A stretch of DNA of 64,000 bases. Origin: Capitulum mitella. Lineage: Eukaryota > Arthropoda > Thecostraca > Pollicipedomorpha > Pollicipedidae. Position numbers and translations under genes: made by a program. Shown in pieces: positions 1-11,500 of the stretch. How positions within the stretch are numbered: position 1 is the stretch's first letter; each line of letters opens with the position of its first letter. Location of the stretch: positions 23,734,144 to 23,798,143 of the forward strand of contig CP099849.1 of assembly GCA_030062745.1 (NCBI GenBank), given 5' to 3'. The notes beneath the pieces are model-generated. The model had not been told where the DNA came from and made no database searches. It worked only from the letters and a program-made list of their open reading frames with translations.

Positions 1-229
1 GCCACGTATGATGTTTTGCGATGGAAACGAATTACCTGTGCAGCGTAAAGACCCGTGTTTTGCGGCTCATTTTCATTCGTTTGTGCTTTTCTGTGGTCGT
101 GATTGACCATTGTCACAAACCGTAAAACAGCTCTAAAAAAATTAGCCAGCAGATTCTGACCCAAACGTTTCTAAGCAGGACACGAGTACGACTGCTTGTG
201 AGATGTTTGTGTCCACGATTTCTATGCCG

Positions 230-730
230 GCCATGTCTGTCTGTGGCGGCCGTGTTCGTGTACGCTTTGTGTGACGGCTGTGTCTTTGTCTGCTGCGTCT
301 GTGTCGGCCGTGTCCGTGACGGCGGTGTGACGGCCGTGCCTGTGACAACCGTGTTCGTGACCGCTGTGTTTGTGACGGCTGTTTCCGTGTCGGCTGTGTC
401 TGTGACGGCGGTGTAGCGGTCGTGTCTGTGACGGCCATGTTCGTGTCCACTGTCTTTGTGACAGCTGTGTCTGCTGTCTGTGTCGACCCTGTCTGTGACG
501 GCGGTGTGACTTCTGTGTCTGTGTCGGCCGTGTCTATGACGGCGCTGTGACGTCTGTGTCTGTGTCGGACCTGTCTGTGACGGCGGTGTGACGGCGGTGT
601 CTTTGTCGGCCGTGTCTGTGACGGCGGTGTGACGGCTGTGTCTGTGTCTGTGACGGCGGTGTGACGGCTGTGTCTGTGTCGGCCCTGTCTGTGACGGCGG
701 TGTGACGGCGGTGTCCGTGTCGGCCGCCTG
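230..730. repeat. Degenerate minisatellite in USP9X intron
   Basis: Irregular tandem copies of a roughly 39-bp phrase built from GTGTCTGTGTCGG and GTGACGGCGGTGTGACGG. They fill the intron directly before the first exon in the window. The long minus-strand frame here (translating as HRHRHS-type repeats) is an artefact of the repeat. Bases 1-230 hold nothing recognisable. Confidence 0.75.
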
Positions 731-733
731 CAG

Positions 734-2507
734 GACGGCCAGCTGTGGCTGTGCGCGCCCCAGGCGCACCAGATCTGGTCCTGCCTGGCCGAGCGGGCTG
801 TCTTTCCGGCCGACCGCGAGATCTGCTTCAAGTGGTTCAGCAAGCTGATGGGCGAAGAGCCTGATCTCGACCCCACCATCAACCAGGAGTTCTTCAAGCA
901 GAACATCCTGCAGCTCGAGCCGGCGCTACTCACTGAGAACGGCATCAGGTGTGTCTCGGGGCGGGCCGGGAGGCGCCTCCGCGTGCTCTCGTGTGTTACG
1001 CCTGAACAGTTGTACTGGTCCGGAAACACTTGGGTGACGTGTTTTGTGTACAGTGACGTGTTTTGTTTTGTTGTAAGGTCAAATGATGTGGTGGTCAAGC
1101 GGCGGGCGGATCGCGATTTGCCATTAGCCAGTTTTAGTGGGTAATTTACAGTCATTGTTAGCAGTTCGCCTGACGCTGTTTTTTTTTTACGGACTCCCGT
1201 AGCAGTTTCTTGAACTTGGTGAATGAGGTCACGTCTATGCCAGGCATCACAAACTGTGTTGTGTTTTTGTGCGGCAGGTGCTTCGAAAAGTTCTTCAAGG
1301 CTGTCAACCAGAAGGCGGGCAAGCTAATGCCAAAGCGACGCTCTTTCATGATGAAGGACGAGGAGTTGATCGGTCTCGATTACATCTGGCGGGTGAGTGA
1401 CCTGTTACCTATGACGACCAATTTCTCAAGGAGAAACTGCTCGCCGTTCGTGATGGAGGTGCTGGGTGCCTGTAGTTGGAGACCGCCGGTCATTGCTTTG
1501 TAACGATGCTGGTATTCGTACTGCTGAAAAGTCCCAGAGGGCACGAAGTCTGCCGTATCGGCGTGCCAGGCGGTGTTTTTAACCCGGCCGAAAGCTGGAC
1601 TGTGGTAGTGGGCCGTCCGGACGTGATGGCAGCGGCCGTCGGACTGACCGGAGTTGACTGGGACTGAGCGGACCGGCTCCACACAGGTGGTGATGAACGG
1701 GAGTGACGACATCGCCAACAAGGCGATCGAGCTGCTGCGGGAGGCCTACACCAGCCTGGGTCCGGAGCAACAGACGCAGCAGGTCAGTGGCAGCAGGGCG
1801 GACCGGCCGAACCCAGCGGTAGCTTTAAACTAGCGCTGGCCGCCAGATGGCGCTGGTAGCCAGGTGACGAAGCCCCCTTATCATAGATGTCATTGCTGTA
1901 TGTTGTTGTGTGCGCTGTTTTGTTTTTGATGTATGCTCTCGCTGAGATTTTTTCAGTTTCAAGTTTTGTCAGATTTTGCAGCAAGAGCGACGGGGAAGCA
2001 TTTGGCTGTTGGTCCTCTGCCACATCCATACACATCCATCCATACGTCACTTTCCTTGCGATAACTGGCGTGATGGGCGGTAGTCCGGCATTGTCCGGGC
2101 AGTCCAATGTGCGGACAAATGCCATCCCCAGTCCCACGCCCATGGACTCTGAATGTTTTCTCTGCTGTGTTAAGTCTTTCCGATCTGACCGTCACTGCTG
2201 ACTCCCACCACCCCATCTCTGCTCTGGCTATGACCCTCTGGCGGCTCCCACCACCCCATGCCTGCTCCGGCGCTGACCGTGGTCGCCGACCGTTCCAGAA
2301 GAGCATCCACGCCGACTTCATCAGCAACTGCATGGACCGGCTGCGCGCCAGCCACGACACCATGTCGATCCTGGAGCGGGAGCACGACTCTCCGTCCCGA
2401 CTGCGCGTGGCCACCACCCTCTGCCGCGTGCTCAAGGTGCTGCGCGAGTACATCGTCGAGTGCGACAAGGAGTACGGCGACGAGCGCGTCTTTCTGCCTC
2501 TGTTCAG
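734..2507 (+). CDS. USP9X (faf): USP9X exons 1-4 of window: helical region before the ubiquitin-like domain
   Basis: Exons 734-948, 1278-1392, 1687-1782 and 2299-2507. They contain recognisable family blocks: [17 protein letters not shown], then [39 protein letters not shown], and [20 protein letters not shown]. The region is alpha-helical repeat (armadillo-like) in the known family and serves as a substrate-binding scaffold. The first exon begins directly after a CAG acceptor at 731-733, in the middle of the protein, so earlier exons lie to the left of the window. Exon 1 ends in phase 2 (AG + G), exon 2 in phase 0. Confidence 0.93.
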
Positions 2508-5500
2508 GTGAGCGGAGCGGCGCCGAGAGGGAATCGGTGGCGGCTGGTCGAGGCGGGCCGGGAAGACTGTGATCAGTCTCGGTGGCCGATCGAGGCGTCG
2601 GGGCGTGCGAAGCGTCGGCAAGACGAGCTGGGCTCTGTCAAAACACGCTGCGTCTCAGTTAGACGGTGATCGGGCTTGGTTTTGGTGCGATCGTCTGCTG
2701 ATTGCAGCAGGTTTTGACGCTGTCTCCGTCTGCGCGGTGCCGTGTGGTCAGCCTGGCTTCCGTGACGCGCCCCGCCGTGTCTTACCGCCGACGTGTCACG
2801 CACAGGGCGTACCGCGGCAAGCACCTGAACCTGGTGATCCGGTTGTCCTCGCACGGCCGCAACTACGACTTCACCGTGGAGTCGCACACCCAGGAGACGC
2901 TGGCCTCCGTGCGCCGCCACGTGCTGCACAAGGTCAAGGCCAACGCCCAGGCGTTCAAGGTTGAGCTCTACGTCAACGGCGAGACGCTCGACCACATCGA
3001 CGACAAGAAGTGTGTGGGCGAGATTCCGGCCATCCGTCACGAGACGGTACGTGGTCCGGCCGGCGGCGCCGAACTCGGCCAGGTCCGGCCGCGGCCCCGC
3101 TCCCGGCGAGGGGACGCCGGCGCTCCCGTCCTGCTGGGGCTGCCGGACTGGCGTGGACGGAGGCGGTTGGTTTTGAAACGGGAGCGCGCTGTGGAGCGGT
3201 CGATGTTCTGGGCTGGGTATGGTTCCGGTGTTGCAAGGAAGAGCCCTGCTTGTGGTGACCCTAAGCTGAGCGGTCATCTCCCCAGGTGTTGACGGCCAAG
3301 CTGTGCTCGACAAGCGGCGCCGGCACTGCGGGCGGCGGCGGCGGCGGCGGCGGTGGCGGCGGCGTCGGCGGCAGCGCCGGCGTGGGCAACATGCCGTCCT
3401 CTCCGGACAGCAGCTCGGACAGCTCGGCGCCGTCGCCGCAGCACCCGTGCGACGGGCCCAACGTGGAGGCGGAGAACGTGCTGCCGGGCGTGGTGAGCGG
3501 ACGCGCACGGCAGGCGGTCGGCGGCCGAAGCAAACGGCGGCTCATCAGCCTCGTGCCCGCCTCGTCACCGGTTGGACGCGTTAGGTGGCGCATCGTGAAC
3601 GTAACTCGTATTTGGTGGCGCAGCTGTGCGCCGAAGCTTTGATCGGATTATTCATCACGCCATGGGATAAACACCTCCAATGTTGGGGCTCATATGTCAC
3701 GGGTAGCAAATAGGGCATTGAAAAGCTAGTTTTAGTAACTTCGGTAGTGGATTTAAGCGGGCGTTGCGGCTACCCTCTATCAGTATTTATTGCCTTCGTC
3801 TAGAAGTCGTCATGACTGCTGTACCCACATGGCGAACAACATTCTCGGGCCCCGTCACCGTCCCGGTGGTCGCTGTGGAGGCTGCAGCCAGCGGCTGGCC
3901 GTGACCCGCCCCGTCCGCCGCAGATCCTGTCGCAGCAGGAGAAGTACGTGGAGTTTCTGCTGCGGCTGGCCGACCTCGGCTGCCGCATCGGACACGCCCC
4001 GCTGCGTGACGCCGCCCGCGGCGTGCTGGACATGGCGCCGGCCGGCTGCAGCACCGGTACGCCGGCCGCACGGGCCGCGGTCGGGGGGCAGGACGCGCAC
4101 CCGCCGGGAACTGGGTCTCCAGGAGGGTGTTCACGGTGTGGCGGTGCTCCAACCTTTGTGGGTCTTAGAGTGACCATGGTTCTCGACTCGCGTGTGGTAG
4201 CTTTTGCCTCGCCCTAGCCGGCTGGCTATGGATTGCAGTTTGTCAGCTTTGTGTGCGCTGCGAATGACCGTGCGTCTTCATTGGCAGTCTGTTTCAGTTT
4301 GCAAGTGTTGCGTTACGCACATGTAATTTCGCCTCTTTCATCTGTCCGACATTTATGGGTGCGAGTCGCCATGACTCAGCACGACTGGTGCTTCCCGTGC
4401 CATCTGTGACGAGGTTGGATCTTGCCCACAGTGGAGCAGCTTCACAGCGCGTGCCAAGAGGGTGGCGACTGCCGGCCGGGCGTCACGCCCTCCACGCTGG
4501 AGGGCATCTTTTTCTCGCCGTCGCCGTCTCAGGTCCTCTACTCGCTCGAGGTACGTCCGGGTGTGTTCGGGGACGTCAGGTGGCCGCCTGGTCTTCGTCC
4601 GGCCGGCGGGGCGCCGCCGGGGCCGTGTTTGCGGCGCCTGACGACCGTCCTTCGCCGCCCGCCAGGTGCTCTACAGCCTGCTGATGCCCGCCGACGGCCC
4701 GCTCTCTGACAAGTGCTGCGAGTTCCACCGCCAGTTCCTCAAGAGCGGCGGCGGCGGCGTCGTCCTGGACATGCTGAACAAGAACAACTTCCTCTCCGGC
4801 GCCGACCTGGCCACCAAAAGGTACCGCCGAGCTGTGTCGCCGTGCGCCTGCGGGTGGATGGGTCCCCGCCGCTGTCGGCATAACGGGAAGCGAACGGGTG
4901 ACCGAAGCCGGCCCTGTCTACTGTTCGGTACGACCCGCGGGCTTGCCGATGCTCCAGTGGCCAACTGATCGTTACCGACTGGCGGTTGATTGTGCTGACC
5001 GCTGCTGACTGTAGTAGGTAATAGGTCTAATTATTGCTGAGCAGAAGTTGACCAGAACGGGACGCAACCGTGGGACCCGTTGACCTTAGTGCCGCGTGAC
5101 GCGGCGTGTGACGTCATTGTTTGCGTGGTGGGGCGCGTGGCGTCGGCGTTTGCGACGCAGTCCGTGTCCGGCAGGCGGGCCTTCCTGACGGTGCTGCGGC
5201 TCACCAAGCTGGTGCTGTCGACGGTCGGGTTCGCGGCCGCCCAGCTGACGGGCGAGACCGGCGACACTGCCCTGCAACAGGTGAGCGCCGCGGCGGGACG
5301 GACGGGCTGCTGCAGGCGCCCGGGGGTTTAGTCAGCCGGGGACGACAGTGTTTGACCGGGAGGGGAGAGTTTGAGTTGGGTAGCGGGGCCGGGGTGCCGT
5401 CGGAGGGAGTGAGTCAGGTTGAAGGGAGGCGGGGCAGGGAGGGACAGCGCCGTCTGCTGCCCCGGGCGGGAGCTGGGGGGACCGCTGCGTGACCGGACCA

Positions 5501-8500
5501 CCGCTGTGCCTGTGTGCCGCTGCCTGGACCTCGAACGGCTGCGAAATCCTGTCCATTAACCGGCCGGCCCTGCGTGTGACGCTCCCGCCCGCCGCGCCTT
5601 AACCTCGTGTGTGACGCGCTGCACCCGCTGGCACCGTGGCTGATGGCGGCGGCCGCCGGTCGCAGGACCGCAGCTGTGTCCGTAACCCGTGTTGTGGCGC
5701 CGCGCCTCAGAGCTGTGCCCGCCGCCTGGCTGTGGTGTTGTGTGGTGTGTTGTGTTGCCCTGCCGCTGACGGCCCGCCACGCGACCGCGCCTCACTGTCG
5801 CCTTGTGCTCGTTGCAGGCTGTAATCCTCCCTAGCTCTGAGTGTATTTTGCGGAATGTGGCCATCATAGTGGCGCGGAAGATGGGAGACTCGGTGAGTGG
5901 GCCGCGCGGGCCCCGGCCCAGGCAGGCGCCCGGGCCGCCGTGCCCTCCGACGACACGCTCACAGCACGCTCTGTTGGTTGAGGACGGCAAGACGTGCGTA
6001 GTGCTGAGGAACATGTCACGATCTGTTACTTGACAATCGTGGTGACGTTATTACGTCCTGTGTATCTTGGTTGCGTGCCGTGTTGTTGTAAGGGTCGGGT
6101 ATTCAGGCCTTCACATTGCGTAGTGCAAGTCTGTGATAGTCACCACCCATTGAACAGCGTAAAGCGTTGTAGGATCTGTAGCTGAGACGCGTGGCGTGGG
6201 ATTCTGTGTGGTGATCAGGCGCCAGTTGCCAGTAGCTGTCCATAACCGGGCCCGGGCACCGGGCCGGCAGATAACGTCGGTGATCCCGGAGCTGCGCCAC
6301 ATCCAGTTTGTGATGAAGCTGGTCTGGGCGTCGAGCTGCGGCCAGCTGGAGGCGGCCGAGCGCGAGCCGGCCGAGCTGCGCGGCCTGCTGGAGGCCGACA
6401 CCGAGACGGGCAGCGCCTGCGACCAGCACGACCTGGACGGTACGGCCGGCCGGGCACGGCGGGGGGGGGAGGCTCGGGCCGCGGCAGAAGACTCGGGCGG
6501 GGCGCGATCTCGCGAGCTTAGTGTTGTGGACGTCGAGATGCCGGCCGCCTGTGGCCGAGCTGGTCGTGGTGTACTGCGATTCGCGGCCGGCAAAAGAAGC
6601 CCTGACGTGAACGGTGCTTTCGCCCGGAATCATAGGGTGTGGATTTCGTGCTCCCCGCTAGGTTGTGTATACACGCACGTGTCGACATGGCCATGGCTGG
6701 TTTGTGCAACACGGGCGGTTCACGTCGGAGAAATGTGCTGATACGGGACGGTGTGGGAGGGCATGCTGGCCGTGCTGACCGTGCTGCTGCCGTTGCAGTG
6801 TGCCGCGAGGGCCTGGAGACGTTCTCGGTCGCCCTCTGCCTCCGTCCGGACATTCTTGAGGCTCTGACCAAAGAGGAGTATTTCCAAAGCTTCATCATCG
6901 ACCTCGTCCTGATCTGCAAGAACCGGTGAGCACGACGCAGCCGCGTACAGGTTCCAGAAGGGTTAGCTGGGGATGGCCACATGTCACTTGGTATAGGAGC
7001 AGTGATTCGCCCGATGTATGTCACCGTTCGACGGTTTTTGGTTGTGTGCATTGTTACCATTGTGTGAGCGTTCTGCCGTGCGTGTTTGTGTTTGTTTTGT
7101 TTTGTTTTTTTTTTATTTTTGGGACAGCACCGCCGTTTTTATATTCGCAGTGCGACCGTTCGTTGGTTTTGGTGCGTCATGATCGTGCTCTGAGTCACTG
7201 AGTCCTGTCGACGGGAGGTAGGCTTCTGACACGGATGCGGCCTGCGGTTTCAGCGTGGTGCGTGTGTGCGCCGCGGAGCAGTTCTCGCTGATTGCCATGC
7301 GCTGCAGCACCAATAGCAGCGGCCTTATCTTCTTCATCAACCTCCTGTTCTCCATGCTGAACAGCAAAGCCAAAGAAAACGCGTCCAACTCGCAAGAGTA
7401 CTTCCAGGTGAGATGGACACTGACAAGCCTCAAAATCGCACACGTGTCCGGAACTTTACCTTGACGTCGTGTCATCTTTGTCGTCCAGCATCATCTTTTC
7501 GGTCATCTTACGAACGCCGATTCTGGAGATGGCCGTGGTGACGTGTAGTGATGCGGTGCTAACTTGTATGTTTGTGTGTGTGTGCTCGGCAGCTGCTGTG
7601 TCGACTGCTGGACTGCGCCTGCCACCACAGCCTCACGGTGCCCGGCGTGGAGAAGCTGCTGCAGGCCGAGATCGCCTGGCTCCTCCAGGTTAAGGTGGGT
7701 CTGACCCACCTGTCCAGTCGCAGGTCATTCCGCCTGCCTCGCACCGGTCTATCCGTCTACGAACCCAGACCCACTGCGTTCCACCCCACCCCTCTGCGTC
7801 TGCGGTGGACGTGTTCTTTGCTGATCGCGAGTCTGCGTTGTCCTGTTGTCTGATGTGCGTGCAGTTGCCGAGTTGGCGCGTGCCTCGCGTAGACCGTTCC
7901 GTCGGAGGCCGGCGGTCGCTGTACGCGTCTGACGATCCTGTGGCCGCCGCCCCGTCTGCAGGAGCGGCACCGTGACCCGACCGTGACTGAGCCGGTGGAC
8001 GAGCTGCTGATGGAGGGGCACCTGCGCGTCACCCGCGAGCTGCTGGCGTTCCTTACCCCGGACCAGAAGGTGGGAGCGGGGCGGCGAAGCCGCTGCCGGC
8101 CCGGCCGGCACCGCCAGCGGCGACCTTCCCGCTCGGCAGAGGCAGGGTCCTGGCCGGAACCGGGGCAGGGATCCGGGTGTCGGCTGAAATGCGTAGATGT
8201 TTTGCTGTTGCGCTGCTGACTTAGAAGAACCATGGCCTTTCTCATGGCAGATTTCGACCGCTCAGTAATATGACTTAACCAGCCTTGATTTTCATTGCGT
8301 TCATAAACGCACGCGAGATTTGTCGTTAGCTCTCCTGAGATTGACTCAGTTTTGTGAGCTGTGTATCAGTTGCCCTGTATACAGGAAGACTGGATACTGC
8401 AGACCAGAGGGCCAGGGCGCGGCTTCCACTCCCCATCCCAGATTGGCCCGGCTGTTAAGCCTGGTGTCACTTGGCGTTAATTTGCGGACGACCGGGGACC

Positions 8501-11500
8501 AGAGGTTGACGTACCTGTCTTTGTCAGTACGCCGTCGGGTCTGACCCCGAGCGGAACGGCACCCTGGTGACGGAACTGCTGGAGAACTTCCTGCTGACCA
8601 ACTCGGTGATGCTGCTGCGCCTGGAGAAGACGGGAGAGCTGCCCGAACAGCTGGTGAGACGCCCGTCGGGCCGATCTCTGCTGCTGGGGTCGACTTGGCC
8701 TCCGTGCTGCAAATTGGACAGCGTGGAAACTGATGTGAAGATCGTGGCCCGAGCATGGTGGGGAAAGCGTACCCATTTGACTGTGACCTCCCCGCCCTAC
8801 CGTTTGATCCGCGTTGTTGTGTGGCTGTGAGCTGGGATGCTTTCGGGCGGGGCTCTGCTGCCACGGCGCCCTGCGTGGCCCGCCATTGACCCGCCGCTGA
8901 CCCGCCGCTGACCCATGTGACCCGCCGGTGCCCGCAGCGGACGCCCATCTGCTACTCGGCCGGCACCGGAGTGGCCGCGTTCGACGTGCTGGTGGCGCTC
9001 TGCACCGGCTGCGTGCAGAACCTGCGCCTGGTGGTGGACACCCTGATCGAGATGTACTACAGCGGTGAGTGGGCCGCCGGCGGGCCGTGAGAGGGCCACG
9101 CTCCCCGACGGCGTGTGGGCCGCCAGGGAAGCACCGGTGGAGCGTCCTGACCGGGTCTGGAAGGTGAGACGGGGTGGGACGGGGAGGGGTTCGAAGTCTG
9201 ATGGTGACTGTGCAGTGTCTGGGAGTATTTCAGGCAGACGACCGCTGAGAGCTGTGTGGTCCTGTGATTGGTCGGCTCACCGGTACTTCTGACCTGCTCC
9301 TGCCCGGTGCCTCTGACCTCCGTCCGCCCGCCATCAGGTCGGCAGGAGCTCGTCATGAAGTGGGAGTACACGCCATGATACCTCTGACCTCACCTGACCC
9401 TGCCCGTCGTCAGATCGGGAGGAGCCCATCTCCGAGTGGGAGTACACGCCTCCGGTGGGGAAGCGACCGGCTGGAGGGTTCGTCGGCTTGAAGAACGCTG
9501 GCGCCACCTGCTACATGAACTCGGTGCTGCAGCAGCTCTACATGATCGACCGCGTCCGCAACGGCGTGCTGGCCGCCGAGGGCGCCTGCGTCGATCCCGA
9601 CGAAGACTTCAGTGGCGAAGAGCGCGCGGACAACGAGGTGCGTCGGCCGGCGGGCCGGTCTGCGGCCGCCGAAGCTAAAACCGCGTTCTCACACGGCAGA
9701 GACGAGTTGGCCGGCTGGCTGAGCTTTGTCTCTGTTTCCTTGACACTGCGGTTTTGGATAAAGAAATTGTCCGATGGTGCTTAGTTGGGGGGAGGGGCGG
9801 CGGATATGGCAACGCTGCATTTGCGTCTCTTTGAGGCAAGAGTGACTGGCAGCCCTGCCCCTGCTGAACACTTGTATCATGCTTTTCACGTGGACTTTGT
9901 CGATTTCGATGTTATCCTATCCCGGCAGTGGCCTTTGTCCGACGATCCAGCACCGCCTTGGTCTGTCCGCCTCGCGCGTGTCGGGTCCTCGGTCCGCTGA
10001 CTGACGTCACCGTCCTCCCCAGATCCAGTTCAGCGACACTGAGAGCGAGGAGCGCCGCTCGGAGACGCGGCGCGAGTACAACATCGGCATCCTCAAGTGG
10101 CTGCAGGCCATCTTCGGCCACCTGGCCGGCAGCAAGCTGCAGTACTACATACCGCGCGGACTCTGGAAACACTTCAAGTGAGCGCTGCGCCCGGCCGTAG
10201 CAGGGTCGAGGTCTGAACTGGACCGTTTGTGGCGGGGCATACACGAGATGCATTAGATTCGCGGAGGGAGCTGTCGAGTATAACGCGATGTGTAGTGCTG
10301 ATTAATGCCTTCCTTGGTAGGATTCCAACTAGACACGACTCGACAGTGTGCCTAATCGTATTTCAACTGAGTTGCGGTAACGAAGAAAGATCACGTATAG
10401 TTTCAGGCGGATGTGGCGTTACAGGAGCGACCTCTTGCTCGTTTCCCAAGTCGGCCCGGACCGGCGGTGTCGGCCGGTGGGCGTATCGTGTCTGAGTCGC
10501 CGTGACCCTCCCCCTCCCGCAGGCTGCAGGGCGAGCCGGTCAACCTGCGGGAGCAGCACGACGCCATCGAGTTCTTCATCTCGCTGGTGGACTCTGTGGA
10601 CGAGGCGCTGAAGGCGCTCGGCCAGCCGCTGGTGATGTCGCGCGTCCTCGGCGGCGTCTTCTCGGACCAGAAGATCTGCAAACAGTGCCCGCACAGGTGG
10701 GTACGGGCGGGCCGCCGTCCGGCCGCCGCTGGACCGTGGGTTTGTCCGGGATGGTGGTAGCGGCTGGCAACTGCCCACGTGCTGGGTCAGGCGGCGTACA
10801 CGGACTGCTAGAGCACCAGGCTGCTACCGGAGGCACGGGACCGCTCAGGGCGGGGGGCGCCGGTCTGGACGCTGTCGGGCTCAGCCAGCGCTGGTACGTT
10901 GGCAATGCGTCAGGAAGCTGTCGTATGGCCGATGTTGGGAGTCCTGTTCGATGACGTCATTCGCGATGCTGCACGTAGCTGTTGTCCAGTGGCCGGCAGC
11001 TGGCGTTACCGGACGTGTCTCCGCACAGGTACTCCAAAGAGGACCCGTTCACCGTGCTGAACGTGGACATCCGCAACTTCACCAGCCTGACCGAGTCGCT
11101 CGACCAGTACGTCAAGGGCGACCTGCTGGAGGGTGCCAACGCCTACCGCTGTGATAAGTGTAACAGGAAGGTGAGTCGGCGTGAGGCGGGACGTTTTGTG
11201 ACGACTGCAACTGCCGTCGTCGTCGCTGCTGTGACAGTGTGGACGGGGGACGGTCAGAAGTGCATTTCGTGGTCGCCGGGAGCTGCGGTTTTTTTTGTCG
11301 AGAGTCGATCGTCTGTTGTTGCTCCGACTGGCGTCCGCCTCCGTCGCACCTCGTCGCCGGCCTCTGTAGTTGTCGGTTCGTGTGTTGCTCCGCTGTTCTG
11401 GCCTCGGGCTGAATGGGGTGATGCTGAGAGTCGGGGCCTCTGTTTGTCCAGAGGCGACTCCGGGCCCGTGCTGTGCAGCTTTCAGCGGGCGCGCGCTCCA

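Noticed and set aside
113-1155. Minus-strand His/Thr/Arg-rich frames of 218 and 337 codons
   Set aside because: Antisense of an intronic minisatellite and of conserved USP9X exons.
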